Positions 9,471 through 18,463 of a stretch of 64,000 nucleotides of DNA are shown in pieces; the first letter of the stretch is position 1, and every line of letters begins with the position of its first letter. Origin of the DNA: Flavobacterium nackdongense (GTDB taxonomy: Bacteria > Bacteroidota > Bacteroidia > Flavobacteriales > Flavobacteriaceae); the NCBI RefSeq assembly GCF_004355225.1, contig NZ_CP037933.1, positions 682,001-746,000 of the forward strand, in the 5' to 3' direction. The translations under genes were made by a program, and so were the position numbers. The notes beneath the pieces are model-generated. The model was not told the origin of the DNA and ran no database searches. It saw only the letters and a list, made by a program, of their open reading frames with translations.

Positions 9471-10280
9471 TCAAAAACAGGCTATACTATTCGCTAAATA
9501 TGTTGCCACCCCATCTTCCTCGTTAGACGAAATCACTTCTAAATGTGGCAGTTTGTTTTTCAAACTTTCGACAGCATTTTGCATAATCAAAGCTTTACCC
9601 GCCGAAAGTAGCATTTTTTCATCATTAAACCCATCGCCAAAAGCTATAGATTGCTCGAAACTGTGATTTTCTATTTCTAGAATTTTAGCAATCGCCACAC
9701 TCTTATCGACCGATTTATCCATAAATTCCAAACAAAATGGTAGACTAAAGGCGAAATGAAAATCATCGGAATGGTCTTGCATTATCCGGTCTTTTAGTTC
9801 AACCAACTTGTGATGATGGTCGTGAGTGAAAAATAATTTTATCGCACTCAAGTCAGTAACTTCATCAAAATTAACAATTTCATTCGGATAATTCATTTCT
9901 TCCTGAAAGCTATTCAATTTTTCGTTTACTTTATTAGACAACCAAACATTTTCTTGAAATAGTACGGTGGTAAACTCTGGGCTAATTTCTAAATCCAAAA
10001 TCGATTTTATGGCCTCACTTTTTATATCAAACGAATAAATCAATTCTTTTTTAGGGGAATGAATCCGGCCTCCATTCGAAGTCACCAAATAAAACGGGCA
10101 ACCTAAATTTTTCAATAGCGGCATCGCATCCAAATGATGTCGACCTGTAGCAACAATTATTAAGTAGTTTTCCTTGGAAAGTTTGCGGAAAACGGTCTTG
10201 GTATAGTCGGAAACTTGGTGATTGTTATTGAGTAATGTCCCGTCTAAATCAGTTATTATTACTTTAAATTTATCTTTCAT
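9471..10280 (-). CDS. HAD-superfamily Cof-type phosphatase
   Basis: 269 residues. HAD motif I 'IITDLDGTLLN' holds the nucleophile aspartate at about residue 10; motif II 'IVATGRHH' near 44; the conserved lysine in 'KSVAIAKIL' near 195; motif IV 'AFGDGFNDEKML' near 217. The middle segment is a type IIB (Cof) cap. These enzymes dephosphorylate sugar phosphates, flavin or other small metabolites; substrate unknown. Likely first gene of an operon with the DUF502 gene. Confidence 0.9.
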   Translation of the reverse strand: MKDKFKVIITDLDGTLLNNNHQVSDYTKTVFRKLSKENYLIIVATGRHHLDAMPLLKNLGCPFYLVTSNGGRIHSPKKELIYSFDIKSEAIKSILDLEISPEFTTVLFQENVWLSNKVNEKLNSFQEEMNYPNEIVNFDEVTDLSAIKLFFTHDHHHKLVELKDRIMQDHSDDFHFAFSLPFCLEFMDKSVDKSVAIAKILEIENHSFEQSIAFGDGFNDEKMLLSAGKALIMQNAVESLKNKLPHLEVISSNEEDGVATYLANSIACF

Positions 10281-10311
10281 ACTCGTTTTTAAATCACCGT
10301 TTTAAGAATGA

Positions 10312-10343
10312 CAAATTTAAGGTTTTAGAGTTGAAAGCACAAA
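10312..10343 (-). promoter_or_regulatory. Predicted promoter of the HAD-DUF502 operon
   Basis: On the minus strand TTTG (10343-10340), 20 bases, TAAATTTG (10319-10312), both halves matching the Bacteroidota housekeeping consensus, 31 bases before the start codon. Confidence 0.55.
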
Positions 10344-10445
10344 TAATCAGGAGTCAAACTAGCAGTTGTTAAGCAAGTTTATTATTAAATTAACATTCCA
10401 AAAGGATAATAAAACAAATCAGATTCATCAAATTCATAAATTTAA

Positions 10446-10579
10446 ATTGCCTCCAGCTTCAACTAGAGAAATATGGAATTAATTCAGAAATGACTTTAGC
10501 CAAAAACAGTATTCTGTTTGGCTAAAGCCATTAAAAAACCAAACCAATTTTATCCCTCCAGCTAAAGCTGGAGGCAATT
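10446..10579. mobile_element. Non-autonomous derivative (MITE) of the IS200-like element at 47840-48448
   Basis: The 134-bp element consists of two nested inverted repeats: outer attgcctccagctt / aagctggaggcaat and inner ctttagccaaa / tttggctaaag. The same two repeats, in the same order and with similar spacing, form the left and right ends of the tnpA-bearing element at 47840-48448. Here the ends are fused with only about 12 bases between them and no gene. It sits in the 344-base gap between the HAD gene and the small membrane protein gene. Confidence 0.75.
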
Positions 10580-10624
10580 GATACTTTGAAAACAGAATTT
10601 GCGGAATGTAAAAAATCGACATTG

Positions 10625-10852
10625 TTATAATTGTGAAAAAAATCTAATCACAATTTTTAATAATTTCAAAAAATTTATAATTGCTAATAAAAGAAATATC
10701 AACAAAGCAACAATAGATAAAAGTACTTTCCATAAAGGATATATAGTCGTATGCCATCCCGGTATTAGAGAACTGTAAAAATCTATATTATAAAATATCG
10801 AAATCAATACAATAAAAAAGACAGCAAAAAATATATAACCTTTATATTTCAT
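10625..10852 (-). CDS. Small two-helix membrane protein
   Basis: 75 residues from ATG at 10852, which is preceded by an AGGAG sequence. Two hydrophobic segments ('YIFFAVFFIVLISIFYNI' and 'VLLSIVALLIFLLLAIINFL') with a short periplasmic loop. A longer frame starting at 10891 would overlap the phoH gene and is less likely. It begins 4 bases after the phoH stop, so it is probably its downstream partner. No family recognised. Confidence 0.55.
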   Translation of the reverse strand: MKYKGYIFFAVFFIVLISIFYNIDFYSSLIPGWHTTIYPLWKVLLSIVALLIFLLLAIINFLKLLKIVIRFFSQL

Positions 10853-10856
10853 ACTC

Positions 10857-11807
10857 CTAATCGTGATTCTCAATTTGCTTATACGCATCAATCACTTTTT
10901 TGACCAAGCGATGGCGCACGATATCTTTGTCGTCGAGATAAATGATTCCGATTCCGTCTACATCTTTCAAAACCAAAATGGCTTCTTTCAAGCCCGAAAT
11001 AGTTCGTCTTGGTAAATCGACTTGACCTGGATCGCCCGTAATCATAAACTTGGCGTTTTTTCCCATCCGCGTCAGGAACATTTTCATTTGCGAATGCGTA
11101 GTATTTTGAGCTTCATCTAGAATTACGAAGGCATTGTCTAAGGTTCGTCCACGCATAAATGCCAAAGGTGCAATTTGGATAATTCCTTTAGCAATATGGT
11201 CTTCCAGCTTTTCGTTGGGCAACATATCGCGCAAGGCGTCGTATAAGGGTTGCATATACGGATCGAGTTTTTCCTTCATATCACCCGGCAGAAAACCAAG
11301 ATTCTCGCCAGCTTCGACAGCGGGACGCGTTAAAATAATTCGTTTGACTTGTTTTTCTTTCAACGCTTTGACGGCCATAGCAACACCGGTATAGGTTTTC
11401 CCAGTTCCAGCGGGACCCACGGCAAAAACCATATCGTTTTTAGCCATCGTGTCGACTAACAATTGCTGATTGGGTGTCATCGCTTTGATGATTTTTCCAC
11501 CCACACCGTGTACCAAAATTTTGTCGTGTCCAAACGCTTTGGCGTCATCCTGAATGGTACTTTCTAAAACGCGTTCAATGACATTATCATCAATGTTGTT
11601 GTAGCGAGTAAAATGAAGCATCAAGCGGTTGAAGCGGTTTTCAAACTCATCTAAGACTTCTTTTTCGCCAAAAGCCTTCAGGGTGGTTCCTCGAGCGACA
11701 ATTTTCAGTTTGGGATAATACTTTTTAATCATTTCAAGATGAGTGTCTTGAGCGCCCCAAAAATCTTTTGGAGCGATGTCTATGAGCTCGATGATTCTTT
11801 CGTTCAA
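10857..11807 (-). CDS. phoH: PhoH family ATPase
   Basis: 316 residues. An N-terminal KH-like segment is followed by the P-loop 'VGPAGTGKTYTGVAMAV' near residue 135 and the family hallmarks 'RPAVEAGENLGFLPGD', 'LDEAQNTTHSQMKMFLTRMG' and 'MITGDPGQVDLP'. PhoH proteins are cytoplasmic ATPases (some with nuclease or helicase activity) linked to phosphate stress and RNA metabolism. Full length and intact. Divergent from the SAM hydrolase gene. Confidence 0.93.
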   Translation of the reverse strand: MNERIIELIDIAPKDFWGAQDTHLEMIKKYYPKLKIVARGTTLKAFGEKEVLDEFENRFNRLMLHFTRYNNIDDNVIERVLESTIQDDAKAFGHDKILVHGVGGKIIKAMTPNQQLLVDTMAKNDMVFAVGPAGTGKTYTGVAMAVKALKEKQVKRIILTRPAVEAGENLGFLPGDMKEKLDPYMQPLYDALRDMLPNEKLEDHIAKGIIQIAPLAFMRGRTLDNAFVILDEAQNTTHSQMKMFLTRMGKNAKFMITGDPGQVDLPRRTISGLKEAILVLKDVDGIGIIYLDDKDIVRHRLVKKVIDAYKQIENHD

Positions 11808-11822
11808 AAGCGGTAGTTTTAG

Positions 11823-11853
11823 TTTATAAATAAGGTTATTATTAGTAGCTTTG
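11823..11853 (+). promoter_or_regulatory. Predicted promoter of the SAM hydrolase gene
   Basis: TTTA (11823-11826), exactly 19 bases, TAGCTTTG (11846-11853), 58 bases before the start codon. Confidence 0.55.
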
Positions 11854-11911
11854 CATTTCTCAAATTTAATGAGTTTTAGCTTGCATTCGCATTTTATTTA
11901 TAAACAATTTT

Positions 11912-12739
11912 ATGTCAATAATTACCCTTACCACCGATTACGGCTTGAAAGACCACTTTGTAGGTGCTTTGAAAGGTAAGATTTTATCCGAGTATTCCGA
12001 GGCGACAATTATTGATATTTCACACTACATCGACGCATTCAACACAGTAGAAGCGAGTTACATAATTGGAGCGGCATATTCGAGTTTTCCAAAAGGTACT
12101 GTTCATCTTATTGGTGTGGATATGGAATTCAACAAAGAAAACCAACATATTGTGATGCAATGGAACGATCATTACTTCATTGCCGCCGATAATGGTATTT
12201 TGAGTATGCTTTCGCAAAAAATTGTTCCTCAAAAAATAGTGACCATCAACATTCACGATCGCTTCCCTACTGATGCGACCGACTTGGATGTTTTCGTCAA
12301 AGTGGCGTGTCACATTGCCAAAGGCGGTTTGCTGAACGTGATTGGAAAAGAAACAAAAACCATCAAACAAGTCACCGAATTACAAGCGGTCACTGCTACT
12401 GACGGCAGTTCGATAAAAGGATATGTGATTTATATTGACCATTTTGGCAATGTCGTGACCAATATTTCCAAAAAACAATTCCTGGAAGTGGCCAAAGGAA
12501 GACCGTATGAAATTCAGTTTAAGAATAAAGTGGTCAAAACCATTCTGCCCAATTATTCTGCGATTGCGAGTTCTGAAAAATATCCGCTCAAGAATTATGA
12601 AGGCGAAAGACTAGCTATTTTCAATGAAGCCGGTTATTTAGAAATTGCTATTTTCAAGAGTAATCCAACCAAATTTGGCTCAGCCAATAGCTTGTTGGGG
12701 TTGAATTATAGGGATGTTATTAATATAGTGTTCAGTTAG
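11912..12739 (+). CDS. SAM hydrolase / SAM hydroxide adenosyltransferase (DUF62)
   Basis: 275 residues. The start 'IITLTTDYGLKDHFVGALKG' is the family signature, with the SAM-binding aspartate; 'IDISHYIDAFN', 'GTVHLIGVD' and 'YFIAADNGIL' follow; the C-terminal barrel has 'YVIYIDHFGNVVTNIS'. Members split S-adenosylmethionine to adenosine and methionine with water as nucleophile; the related fluorinases and chlorinases have a 21-23 residue loop that I do not see here. Its physiological role is unclear in most bacteria. Confidence 0.88.
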   Translation: MSIITLTTDYGLKDHFVGALKGKILSEYSEATIIDISHYIDAFNTVEASYIIGAAYSSFPKGTVHLIGVDMEFNKENQHIVMQWNDHYFIAADNGILSMLSQKIVPQKIVTINIHDRFPTDATDLDVFVKVACHIAKGGLLNVIGKETKTIKQVTELQAVTATDGSSIKGYVIYIDHFGNVVTNISKKQFLEVAKGRPYEIQFKNKVVKTILPNYSAIASSEKYPLKNYEGERLAIFNEAGYLEIAIFKSNPTKFGSANSLLGLNYRDVINIVFS

Positions 12740-12799
12740 AAAAATTGATTTTAGATTGAAGATTAACGATTTCTGATTTCAGATGTAAAGCAACATAAA

Positions 12800-13276
12800 A
12801 TGAAAACAATTATAAAAATAAGTTTTAAAAATTTAAAACAGAATTATCTTGAAGTGCAACAATTACTTGAAGAAAAATCTGGAGAAAAAAATATTTGTAT
12901 TAAATCAAAAATAGCAAATGATTTAAGTCTAGTGGGTGATGATAATTATTATTTATTAGATAGTTTTATTACAAAATATAATTTAGATTTTTCTAATTTC
13001 AATTATGCTGAGCATTTTGAAAGCGAAGGAGAATTGACTATGAGCATATGGTCAATACTATCAGTTTTTTTTATTCCATTATTTATCCTTAAAGGAATTT
13101 TATCTTATGTCATTTACTTATATTCAAAAAAATATTCAGACAAAATCGATAGTTTCAATTTCTTTTTAAGAGAATACAAATCAGACAGAATTGATTTAAC
13201 AATGGGAGATTTAATTACATCAAAAATTAAAGGAAAGTTTTTGTTGAGAGAAAATGTCAAATTTGTTTTTGACTAA
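12800..13276 (+). CDS. Hypothetical protein with one membrane hairpin
   Basis: 158 residues, very AT-rich with a low-complexity Lys/Asn/Phe composition unlike its neighbours, suggesting a recent acquisition. One long hydrophobic stretch near residues 78-110 ('WSILSVFFIPLFILKGILSYVIYLY') is flanked by soluble halves, so both ends are probably cytoplasmic. No family recognised. It is bracketed on both sides by short 'aaatcaaaaatc'-type intergenic repeats (12741-12790 and 13277-13322). Confidence 0.6.
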   Translation: MKTIIKISFKNLKQNYLEVQQLLEEKSGEKNICIKSKIANDLSLVGDDNYYLLDSFITKYNLDFSNFNYAEHFESEGELTMSIWSILSVFFIPLFILKGILSYVIYLYSKKYSDKIDSFNFFLREYKSDRIDLTMGDLITSKIKGKFLLRENVKFVFD

Positions 13277-13324
13277 ATATTAAATCCGAAATCAAAAATC
13301 ATTAATCCTCAATCCTAAATCAAA

Positions 13325-13657
13325 ATGTTCATACGAATAGTAAAAATGTCCTTCGCCGAAGAAAACATTCCAGCATTTCTGGAAAACTTCGAAATTATAA
13401 AAGAGAAAATACGAAACGCGCCCGGAAACCGTTTATTGGAACTGTATCAGGACAAAAACAATTCATGTATTTTCTTTACCTACAGTTATTGGGAAACCGA
13501 AGAAGACTTGGAAAATTACAGACAATCAGAGCTTTTTAATGAAGTGTGGGCATTTACAAAAAAGTTATTCAATGACAAACCTGAGGCTTGGAGCGTGGAT
13601 AAAATAAGCCAAGCCCTCCCAACCCTCCCGAAGGGAGGGCTTTGCAACAAGGAATGA
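13325..13657 (+). CDS. Antibiotic-biosynthesis-monooxygenase-type (ABM) dimeric protein
   Basis: 110 residues, ferredoxin-like ABM fold: 'MFIRIVKMSF' first strand, 'LELYQDKNNSCIFFTYSYWETEEDLENYRQSELF' in the centre. Relatives are quinol monooxygenases or heme-degrading enzymes; activity cannot be assigned. The last 14 or so residues ('ALPTLPKGGLCNKE') are encoded by the left palindrome of the repeat at 13609-13752, so the ancestral C-terminus was probably shorter and was replaced when the repeat arrived. Confidence 0.75.
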   Translation: MFIRIVKMSFAEENIPAFLENFEIIKEKIRNAPGNRLLELYQDKNNSCIFFTYSYWETEEDLENYRQSELFNEVWAFTKKLFNDKPEAWSVDKISQALPTLPKGGLCNKE

Positions 13658-13752
13658 GCAGCAAAACATATTGAATTTTTAAAATATAAATAAATTGAAC
13701 CCAATTTCCACTATCGGTTCCCTTCCCTTCGGGGAGGGTTAGGGTGGGGCTT
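13609..13752. repeat. REP-like inverted pair overlapping the monooxygenase 3' end
   Basis: agccctcccaaccctcccg / aagggagggct at 13611-13642 and its inverted partner (ttcccttcggggagggtta gggtggggct) at 13721-13751, about 80 bases apart. The GC-rich CCCTAACCCTCCC word stands out in an AT-rich genome and recurs in part at 59521-59552. Confidence 0.7.
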
Positions 13753-13756
13753 TTAA

Positions 13757-14482
13757 ATGAAATCAATAGTAGTAAGAGAAATAAAATCCTTTTTTGGTTC
13801 GCCAATTGGGTATTTGGTGATTGCCGTTTTCCTGATTGGGAATGGATTATTCCTTTGGGTTTTCGAAGGAGAATATAATATTTTGAACAGCGGTTTTGCC
13901 GATTTGAGTCCGTTTTTTAGCTTGGCGCCTTGGATTCTGATTTTCCTGATTCCTGCCGTGACGATGCGCAGTTTTTCGGATGAGAAAAAACAGGGAACCT
14001 TGGAATTATTGCTGACCAAACCCTTAAGCATTTGGCAAATTGTGAACGGAAAATTCCTCGGTTCGATGTTGCTAATTGTCATGGCGATTATTCCAACTTT
14101 TATTTATGTTTGGGTGATTTCTGGTTTGGATTCGCCCGAAGGGAATATCGATATGGGCAGCACGATGGGTTCTTATTTTGGACTGTTATTCCTAATTTCA
14201 GCCTATTCCGCGATTGGAATCTTCACTTCTACCCTATCCGAAAATCAAATTGTGGCGTTTATCGTAGCGGTGTTTTTGTGTTTCTTCTTTTATTTTGGTT
14301 TCGAAAGTGTGGCAACGATTGTTCCCGGTTTTCAAGGGCTCATTTCCAGTATCGGAATGCAGGATCATTTCAAAAGTATGAGTCGTGGCGTGATAGACAC
14401 TCGCGATGTGGTGTATTTTGTGAGCATCACTTTCTTGTTTCTTTCCTTTACCGTTTATAACCTAAAATCCATTAAATCGTAA
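13757..14482 (+). CDS. gldF: Gliding motility ABC transporter permease GldF
   Basis: 241 residues, six predicted membrane helices. The start 'REIKSFFGSPIGYLVIAVFL' and 'MRSFSDEKKQGTLELLLTKPLSIWQIVNGKFLG' are typical of the ABC-2 type permease GldF. With GldG (next gene, sharing one base) and the ATPase GldA, encoded elsewhere, it forms an ABC transporter needed for gliding in F. johnsoniae. The start codon lies just after the REP pair, leaving almost no leader, so transcription probably comes from upstream genes. Confidence 0.93.
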   Translation: MKSIVVREIKSFFGSPIGYLVIAVFLIGNGLFLWVFEGEYNILNSGFADLSPFFSLAPWILIFLIPAVTMRSFSDEKKQGTLELLLTKPLSIWQIVNGKFLGSMLLIVMAIIPTFIYVWVISGLDSPEGNIDMGSTMGSYFGLLFLISAYSAIGIFTSTLSENQIVAFIVAVFLCFFFYFGFESVATIVPGFQGLISSIGMQDHFKSMSRGVIDTRDVVYFVSITFLFLSFTVYNLKSIKS

Positions 14483-16167
14483 TGACCACTCCCATTAAAA
14501 ACAATATCAAATCCCTGTTGATTGTCGTTGCCGTTCTTTTGGTTCTGAACGTAGTTAGCAACTATTTTTTCCACCGTTTTGATTTAACCAAAGACAAAAG
14601 ATACACCCTTTCGGCCACTTCTTTGAATATCATCAAACAAGTGCAAAATCCGTTGTACGTAAAAATCTATTTGCAAGGTGATTTACCTGCTGAATTCAAG
14701 CGTTTGCAAAGCGAAACCCGCGATTTATTCGAAGAATTTCAGGCGTATAACAAGAATATAGTTTTCGAATTCGTCGATCCTTTGGAAAACGAAGACGAAA
14801 GTATGGACAACATCAAAGAGTTGTATCTAAAAGGGCTTACGCCAATCAACATCACCGTTGACGACAAAGGAAAACAATCGCAGGAAATGGTTTTTCCTTG
14901 GGCGATTGCCGTTTACAACAACAAGGAAGTCAATATCCCTTTGTTGAAAAATAGGATGGGCGCTTCGACTACCCAAAAAGTGGTGGGTTCGGTGCAACAT
15001 TTGGAATATTCTATTGCCGATGCCATCAACAAAATCAGCAAAGAAAGACAAAAGAAAGTAGCTGTAATCAAAGGCAATGGCGAATTGCAAGATGTGCAAA
15101 TTGCCAAATTCCTGATGCAGGTTCGAGAAAGTTACCACATTGGTCCATTTACTTTAGATTCGGTGGCCAAAAATCCAACAGGAAGTCTGGACGCTTTGCA
15201 AAAATACGACTTGGCCATTATTGCCAAACCAACCGAAACCTTCAGCGATGCCGAGAAACAAGTCTTAGACCAATTCATCGTCAATGGTGGAAAAACCTTG
15301 TGGTTGGTCGATCAAGTCAATATTGAAATGGACAGTTTGTATAATGAATATGGGGCTACTTTGGCCTTTCCAAGAGATTTGAATTTGAACGATATGTTTT
15401 TCAAATACGGGTTCCGAATCAATCCTGATTTGGTCAAAGACGAGCAAGGAAGTCCTATCAAATTAGCAACTGGTGAACAAGGAAGTGCTACACAATATCA
15501 GGAATTCAATTGGAAATTTGCGCCGCAAGTGTATGCAACAAGTACCCATCCTATTGTAAAAAACTTGGGGGGCATCAAGTTCGATTTTGCCAGTGGAATC
15601 GACACCTTGAAGAACGGAATCAAGAAAACCGTATTGTTGCAATCGTCAAAATATTCGAAACGAATTGGCGCTCCTGTGGAAATCAATTTAAAAATAGTCG
15701 AAGAAGAAACCTCGCCGAATCATTATCTGAATACAGGAAATATTCCACTTTCGGTTTTGCTCGAAGGTTCCTTTCATTCGATGTACGAAAATCGGGTGCT
15801 GCCTTTTGACCAAAAATCGTTTCAGCCTCTCGGCAAAGCCAATAAAATGATTGTGATTTCGGATGGCGATTTGGTTCGAAATCAATTGGATAAAAACTTC
15901 CAACCGGTAGAATTGGGCTACGATCAACGCTCCGGAAATTTGTATGACAACAAAGATTTCCTGATGAATTGTGTCAATTATCTATTGGATGACAGCGGAC
16001 TTATTAACATTCGAAGCAAAGACCTCGATTTGCCATTATTGGATAAAGAGAAAGTTTACGAAAGTTATACCAGGACACAAATCCTAACTATCGGACTACC
16101 ACTGCTTATTTTGGGGATTTTTGGCGTGGTTTTTACGCTTTGGAGAAAGAAAAAGTACGCTAATTAA
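14482..16167 (+). CDS. gldG: Gliding motility ABC transporter substrate-binding subunit GldG
   Basis: 561 residues. One N-terminal membrane helix (about residues 11-28, 'LLIVVAVLLVLNVVSNYFF'), a large extracytoplasmic domain with 'YTLSATSLNIIKQVQNPLYVKIYLQGDLP', and one C-terminal helix ('TIGLPLLILGIFGVVFTLW') with a basic tail: the IFT52/GldG-type architecture. The ATG overlaps the gldF stop by one base (TAATG), so the two are translationally coupled. Confidence 0.93.
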   Translation: MTTPIKNNIKSLLIVVAVLLVLNVVSNYFFHRFDLTKDKRYTLSATSLNIIKQVQNPLYVKIYLQGDLPAEFKRLQSETRDLFEEFQAYNKNIVFEFVDPLENEDESMDNIKELYLKGLTPINITVDDKGKQSQEMVFPWAIAVYNNKEVNIPLLKNRMGASTTQKVVGSVQHLEYSIADAINKISKERQKKVAVIKGNGELQDVQIAKFLMQVRESYHIGPFTLDSVAKNPTGSLDALQKYDLAIIAKPTETFSDAEKQVLDQFIVNGGKTLWLVDQVNIEMDSLYNEYGATLAFPRDLNLNDMFFKYGFRINPDLVKDEQGSPIKLATGEQGSATQYQEFNWKFAPQVYATSTHPIVKNLGGIKFDFASGIDTLKNGIKKTVLLQSSKYSKRIGAPVEINLKIVEEETSPNHYLNTGNIPLSVLLEGSFHSMYENRVLPFDQKSFQPLGKANKMIVISDGDLVRNQLDKNFQPVELGYDQRSGNLYDNKDFLMNCVNYLLDDSGLINIRSKDLDLPLLDKEKVYESYTRTQILTIGLPLLILGIFGVVFTLWRKKKYAN

Positions 16168-16183
16168 TGTTAATAAAAAAAGT

Positions 16184-16227
16184 TTTATTCTTACGATAGT
16201 TTACGATATATTTGTATCCCTATCGTA
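16184..16227 (+). promoter_or_regulatory. dnaN promoter embedded in an inverted repeat
   Basis: TTTA (16184-16187), 19 bases, TATATTTG (16207-16214) fits the housekeeping promoter, with dnaN starting at 16270. A perfect 8-base inverted repeat, tacgatag (16192-16199) and ctatcgta (16220-16227), brackets the -7 box, and a further ttacgata lies at 16201-16208. This is a plausible operator. Confidence 0.55.
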
Positions 16228-16269
16228 TAGCATAAATCGATAAAATAATATACCCATAAAATAACAGAG

Positions 16270-17388
16270 ATGAAATTTATAGTATCGAGTTCGTACTTAT
16301 TAAAACAATTACAGGTTTTAGGAAATGTAATCAACAGTAGCAATACATTGCCTATTTTGGACAACTTTCTTTTTGAATTGGACCACAACACTTTGACCGT
16401 TTCGGCTTCCGATTTAGAGACCACGATGTCGGCCACTTTAGACATCGATTCCACCAGCAAAGGGAGCGTTGCCGTTCCTGCCAAATTGCTTTTGGAAATC
16501 CTAAAAACTTTTCCTGAACAACCTTTGACTTTCACTGTTGAAGAAAATAGTACGATCGAAATCAGTTCCAATTCTGGGAAATATGCCTTGGCCTATGCTC
16601 CGGGAGAAGAGTTCCCAAAATCAGTAAACCTAGAGGAACCTTCAGTAACTTTAGTACCTGCCGATGTGTTGGCTACCGCCATCAGCAAAACCATATTTGC
16701 TGCAGGAAACGATGATTTACGCCCTGTAATGTCGGGTGTTTTCTTCCAGTTTTCTCCGCAAGGATTGATATTCGTAGCTACGGACGCTCATAAATTGGTA
16801 AAATACGCTCGTACTGATGTGGTAGCTTCCGAAGTGGCCGATTTCATTATGCCAAAGAAACCTTTGACTATTCTTAAAAATATTTTAGGCGCTTCTGATG
16901 CTGAAGTAAAAATAGAATACAACGATTCGAATGCGACTTTCTCTTTCGATAATTATATTTTATTGTGTCGTTTGATTGACGGAAAATATCCAAACTATGA
17001 AGCGGTGATTCCAAAAGAAAATCCAAATAAATTGATGATTGATAGAACACAGTTTTTGAATTCTGTTCGTCGTGTTGCGATTTTCTCGAACAAAACTACC
17101 CACCAAATCCGTTTGAAAATTGCGGGTGCCGAATTGAATATTTCTGCCGAAGATATTGATTACTCCAACAAAGCCGAAGAGCGTTTGACTTGTGATTATC
17201 AAGGGGACGATATGCAAATCGGGTACAACTCTCGTTTCTTGACCGAAATGCTAACCAACTTACAATCGGATATGATTATGCTGGAAATGTCATTGCCTAA
17301 CAGAGCGGGAATCCTAACTCCAATTGATGGCTTAGAAGATGGCGAAACAGTGACGATGCTCGTTATGCCTGTAATGCTGAATAATTAA
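16270..17388 (+). CDS. dnaN: DNA polymerase III subunit beta (sliding clamp)
   Basis: 372 residues, full length with three clamp folds. It starts 'MKFIVSSSYLLKQLQVLGNVI'; typical segments are 'GSVAVPAKLLLEILKTFP', 'RPVMSGVFF', 'ATDAHKLVKY', 'LIDGKYPNYEAVIP', 'SNKTTHQIRLKI', and the C-terminal 'MLVMPVMLNN' that forms part of the ligand groove. It encircles DNA as a dimer and tethers polymerase. It is not next to dnaA here, as is common in Bacteroidota. Confidence 0.96.
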   Translation: MKFIVSSSYLLKQLQVLGNVINSSNTLPILDNFLFELDHNTLTVSASDLETTMSATLDIDSTSKGSVAVPAKLLLEILKTFPEQPLTFTVEENSTIEISSNSGKYALAYAPGEEFPKSVNLEEPSVTLVPADVLATAISKTIFAAGNDDLRPVMSGVFFQFSPQGLIFVATDAHKLVKYARTDVVASEVADFIMPKKPLTILKNILGASDAEVKIEYNDSNATFSFDNYILLCRLIDGKYPNYEAVIPKENPNKLMIDRTQFLNSVRRVAIFSNKTTHQIRLKIAGAELNISAEDIDYSNKAEERLTCDYQGDDMQIGYNSRFLTEMLTNLQSDMIMLEMSLPNRAGILTPIDGLEDGETVTMLVMPVMLNN

Positions 17389-17389
17389 T

Positions 17390-17540
17390 TGCAGGTTGAA
17401 GATTGAAGATTGCAGGTTGAAGATTGAAGATTGAAGATTGCAGGTCGAAGGTTGCAGATTAAAGATTGAAGATTGAAGATTGCAGGTTGAAGATTGCAGA
17501 TTGAAGATTGCAGGTTGAAGATTGCAGATTGCAGATTTTA
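17390..17540. repeat. Tandem 'ttgaagattgcagg' repeats
   Basis: About 150 bases of irregular tandem 7-bp words (attgaag, attgcag, gttgaag) directly after the dnaN stop codon, before the terminator. No coding potential seen. Confidence 0.85.
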
Positions 17541-17597
17541 ATCTTGATCGTTTTCGAGCTATTTTTATAGATAACTAACCAAACCATTTTATATTTG

Positions 17598-17634
17598 AAA
17601 AGCCCCAATTTCAGTGAAATTGGGGCTTTTTTTT
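17598..17634. terminator. Bidirectional terminator between dnaN and the universal stress protein gene
   Basis: aaagccccaatttc, loop agt, gaaattggggcttt, then eight T on the plus strand; read the other way it ends in four T. The genes converge on it. Confidence 0.88.
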
Positions 17635-18463
17635 ATTCGTGCATAGCCAAAACAGGAATATGCAGTTTATTCGAAAATTTCTGAGTCAAACTGGGTCGGA
17701 ACAATTCCACGAAAAAGTTTCTTTTGTAGGTGAGCATTGCCAAGACGTCGATGCCTTTGAATAAAATAAAGTCGGCAATGGTATCTTGCACATCATCACT
17801 AGGAATTACAGAAAACTGAATCGGTTCGCCCACAAATTCTTCTTCCCATTGTTTAATAGTCGATGGTGAGACATCAGACTTTTCAGTGCGAACGTATAAG
17901 CAGTTTATTTTGGCGTGTGTTTTTTTGGCAATTTTCAATACCTCTTTGAGTGCTTTTTTGTCTTTATCTCGATACCGAGTGGTGAATCCAATGGTTTCAA
18001 TTTTGGTGAATTTTGATTCTGATGGTACACTCAAAACGGGCACATCCACTGCCGCCAAAACATTGCCGGTATTGGTTCCCAAGAAGAAAGCTTCCCAACC
18101 AGTGGCGCCAGAGGTTCCCATTACAATAAAATCAATTTTATCTTCTTTGATTGCTTTTTTAATATTGAAAAGCAAACTTCCATCCATCAAACGGTGGGTC
18201 ATCTTGATATGATCGAGATGCCGCGCTTCGGCAATAGCGTGAAGTTTTGGAATTTCGTCTTTAAACATATCAAATTCAGTCAATTGCAGCGAATCAAAAA
18301 CCAAATTATAATTTACCGGCACAAACTGATTGTCGTAAATGGGCAGTTCAAACGTATGCAATAAAATGAGTTCGCCATTCACCATTTTTGCAAACTCCAA
18401 AGCGTGCACAAAGGCATTAGTAGCTGCTTCGGAAAAATCGGTGGGAAACAAAATCTTTTTCAT
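17633..18463 (-). CDS. Universal stress protein, tandem Usp domains
   Basis: 276 residues made of two Usp units. The first has 'KILFPTDFSEAATNAFVHALEFA' and the ATP-type motif 'DFIVMGTSGATGWEAFFLGTNTGNVLAAVDVPVLSVP' near residues 110-150 (G-x2-G-x9-G-S/T type). The second unit lacks a clear nucleotide motif ('VLAMLTYKRNFFVELFRPS'). Usp proteins are cytoplasmic and induced by stress or growth arrest. Its 3' end overlaps the shared terminator. Confidence 0.88.
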   Translation of the reverse strand: MKKILFPTDFSEAATNAFVHALEFAKMVNGELILLHTFELPIYDNQFVPVNYNLVFDSLQLTEFDMFKDEIPKLHAIAEARHLDHIKMTHRLMDGSLLFNIKKAIKEDKIDFIVMGTSGATGWEAFFLGTNTGNVLAAVDVPVLSVPSESKFTKIETIGFTTRYRDKDKKALKEVLKIAKKTHAKINCLYVRTEKSDVSPSTIKQWEEEFVGEPIQFSVIPSDDVQDTIADFILFKGIDVLAMLTYKRNFFVELFRPSLTQKFSNKLHIPVLAMHE

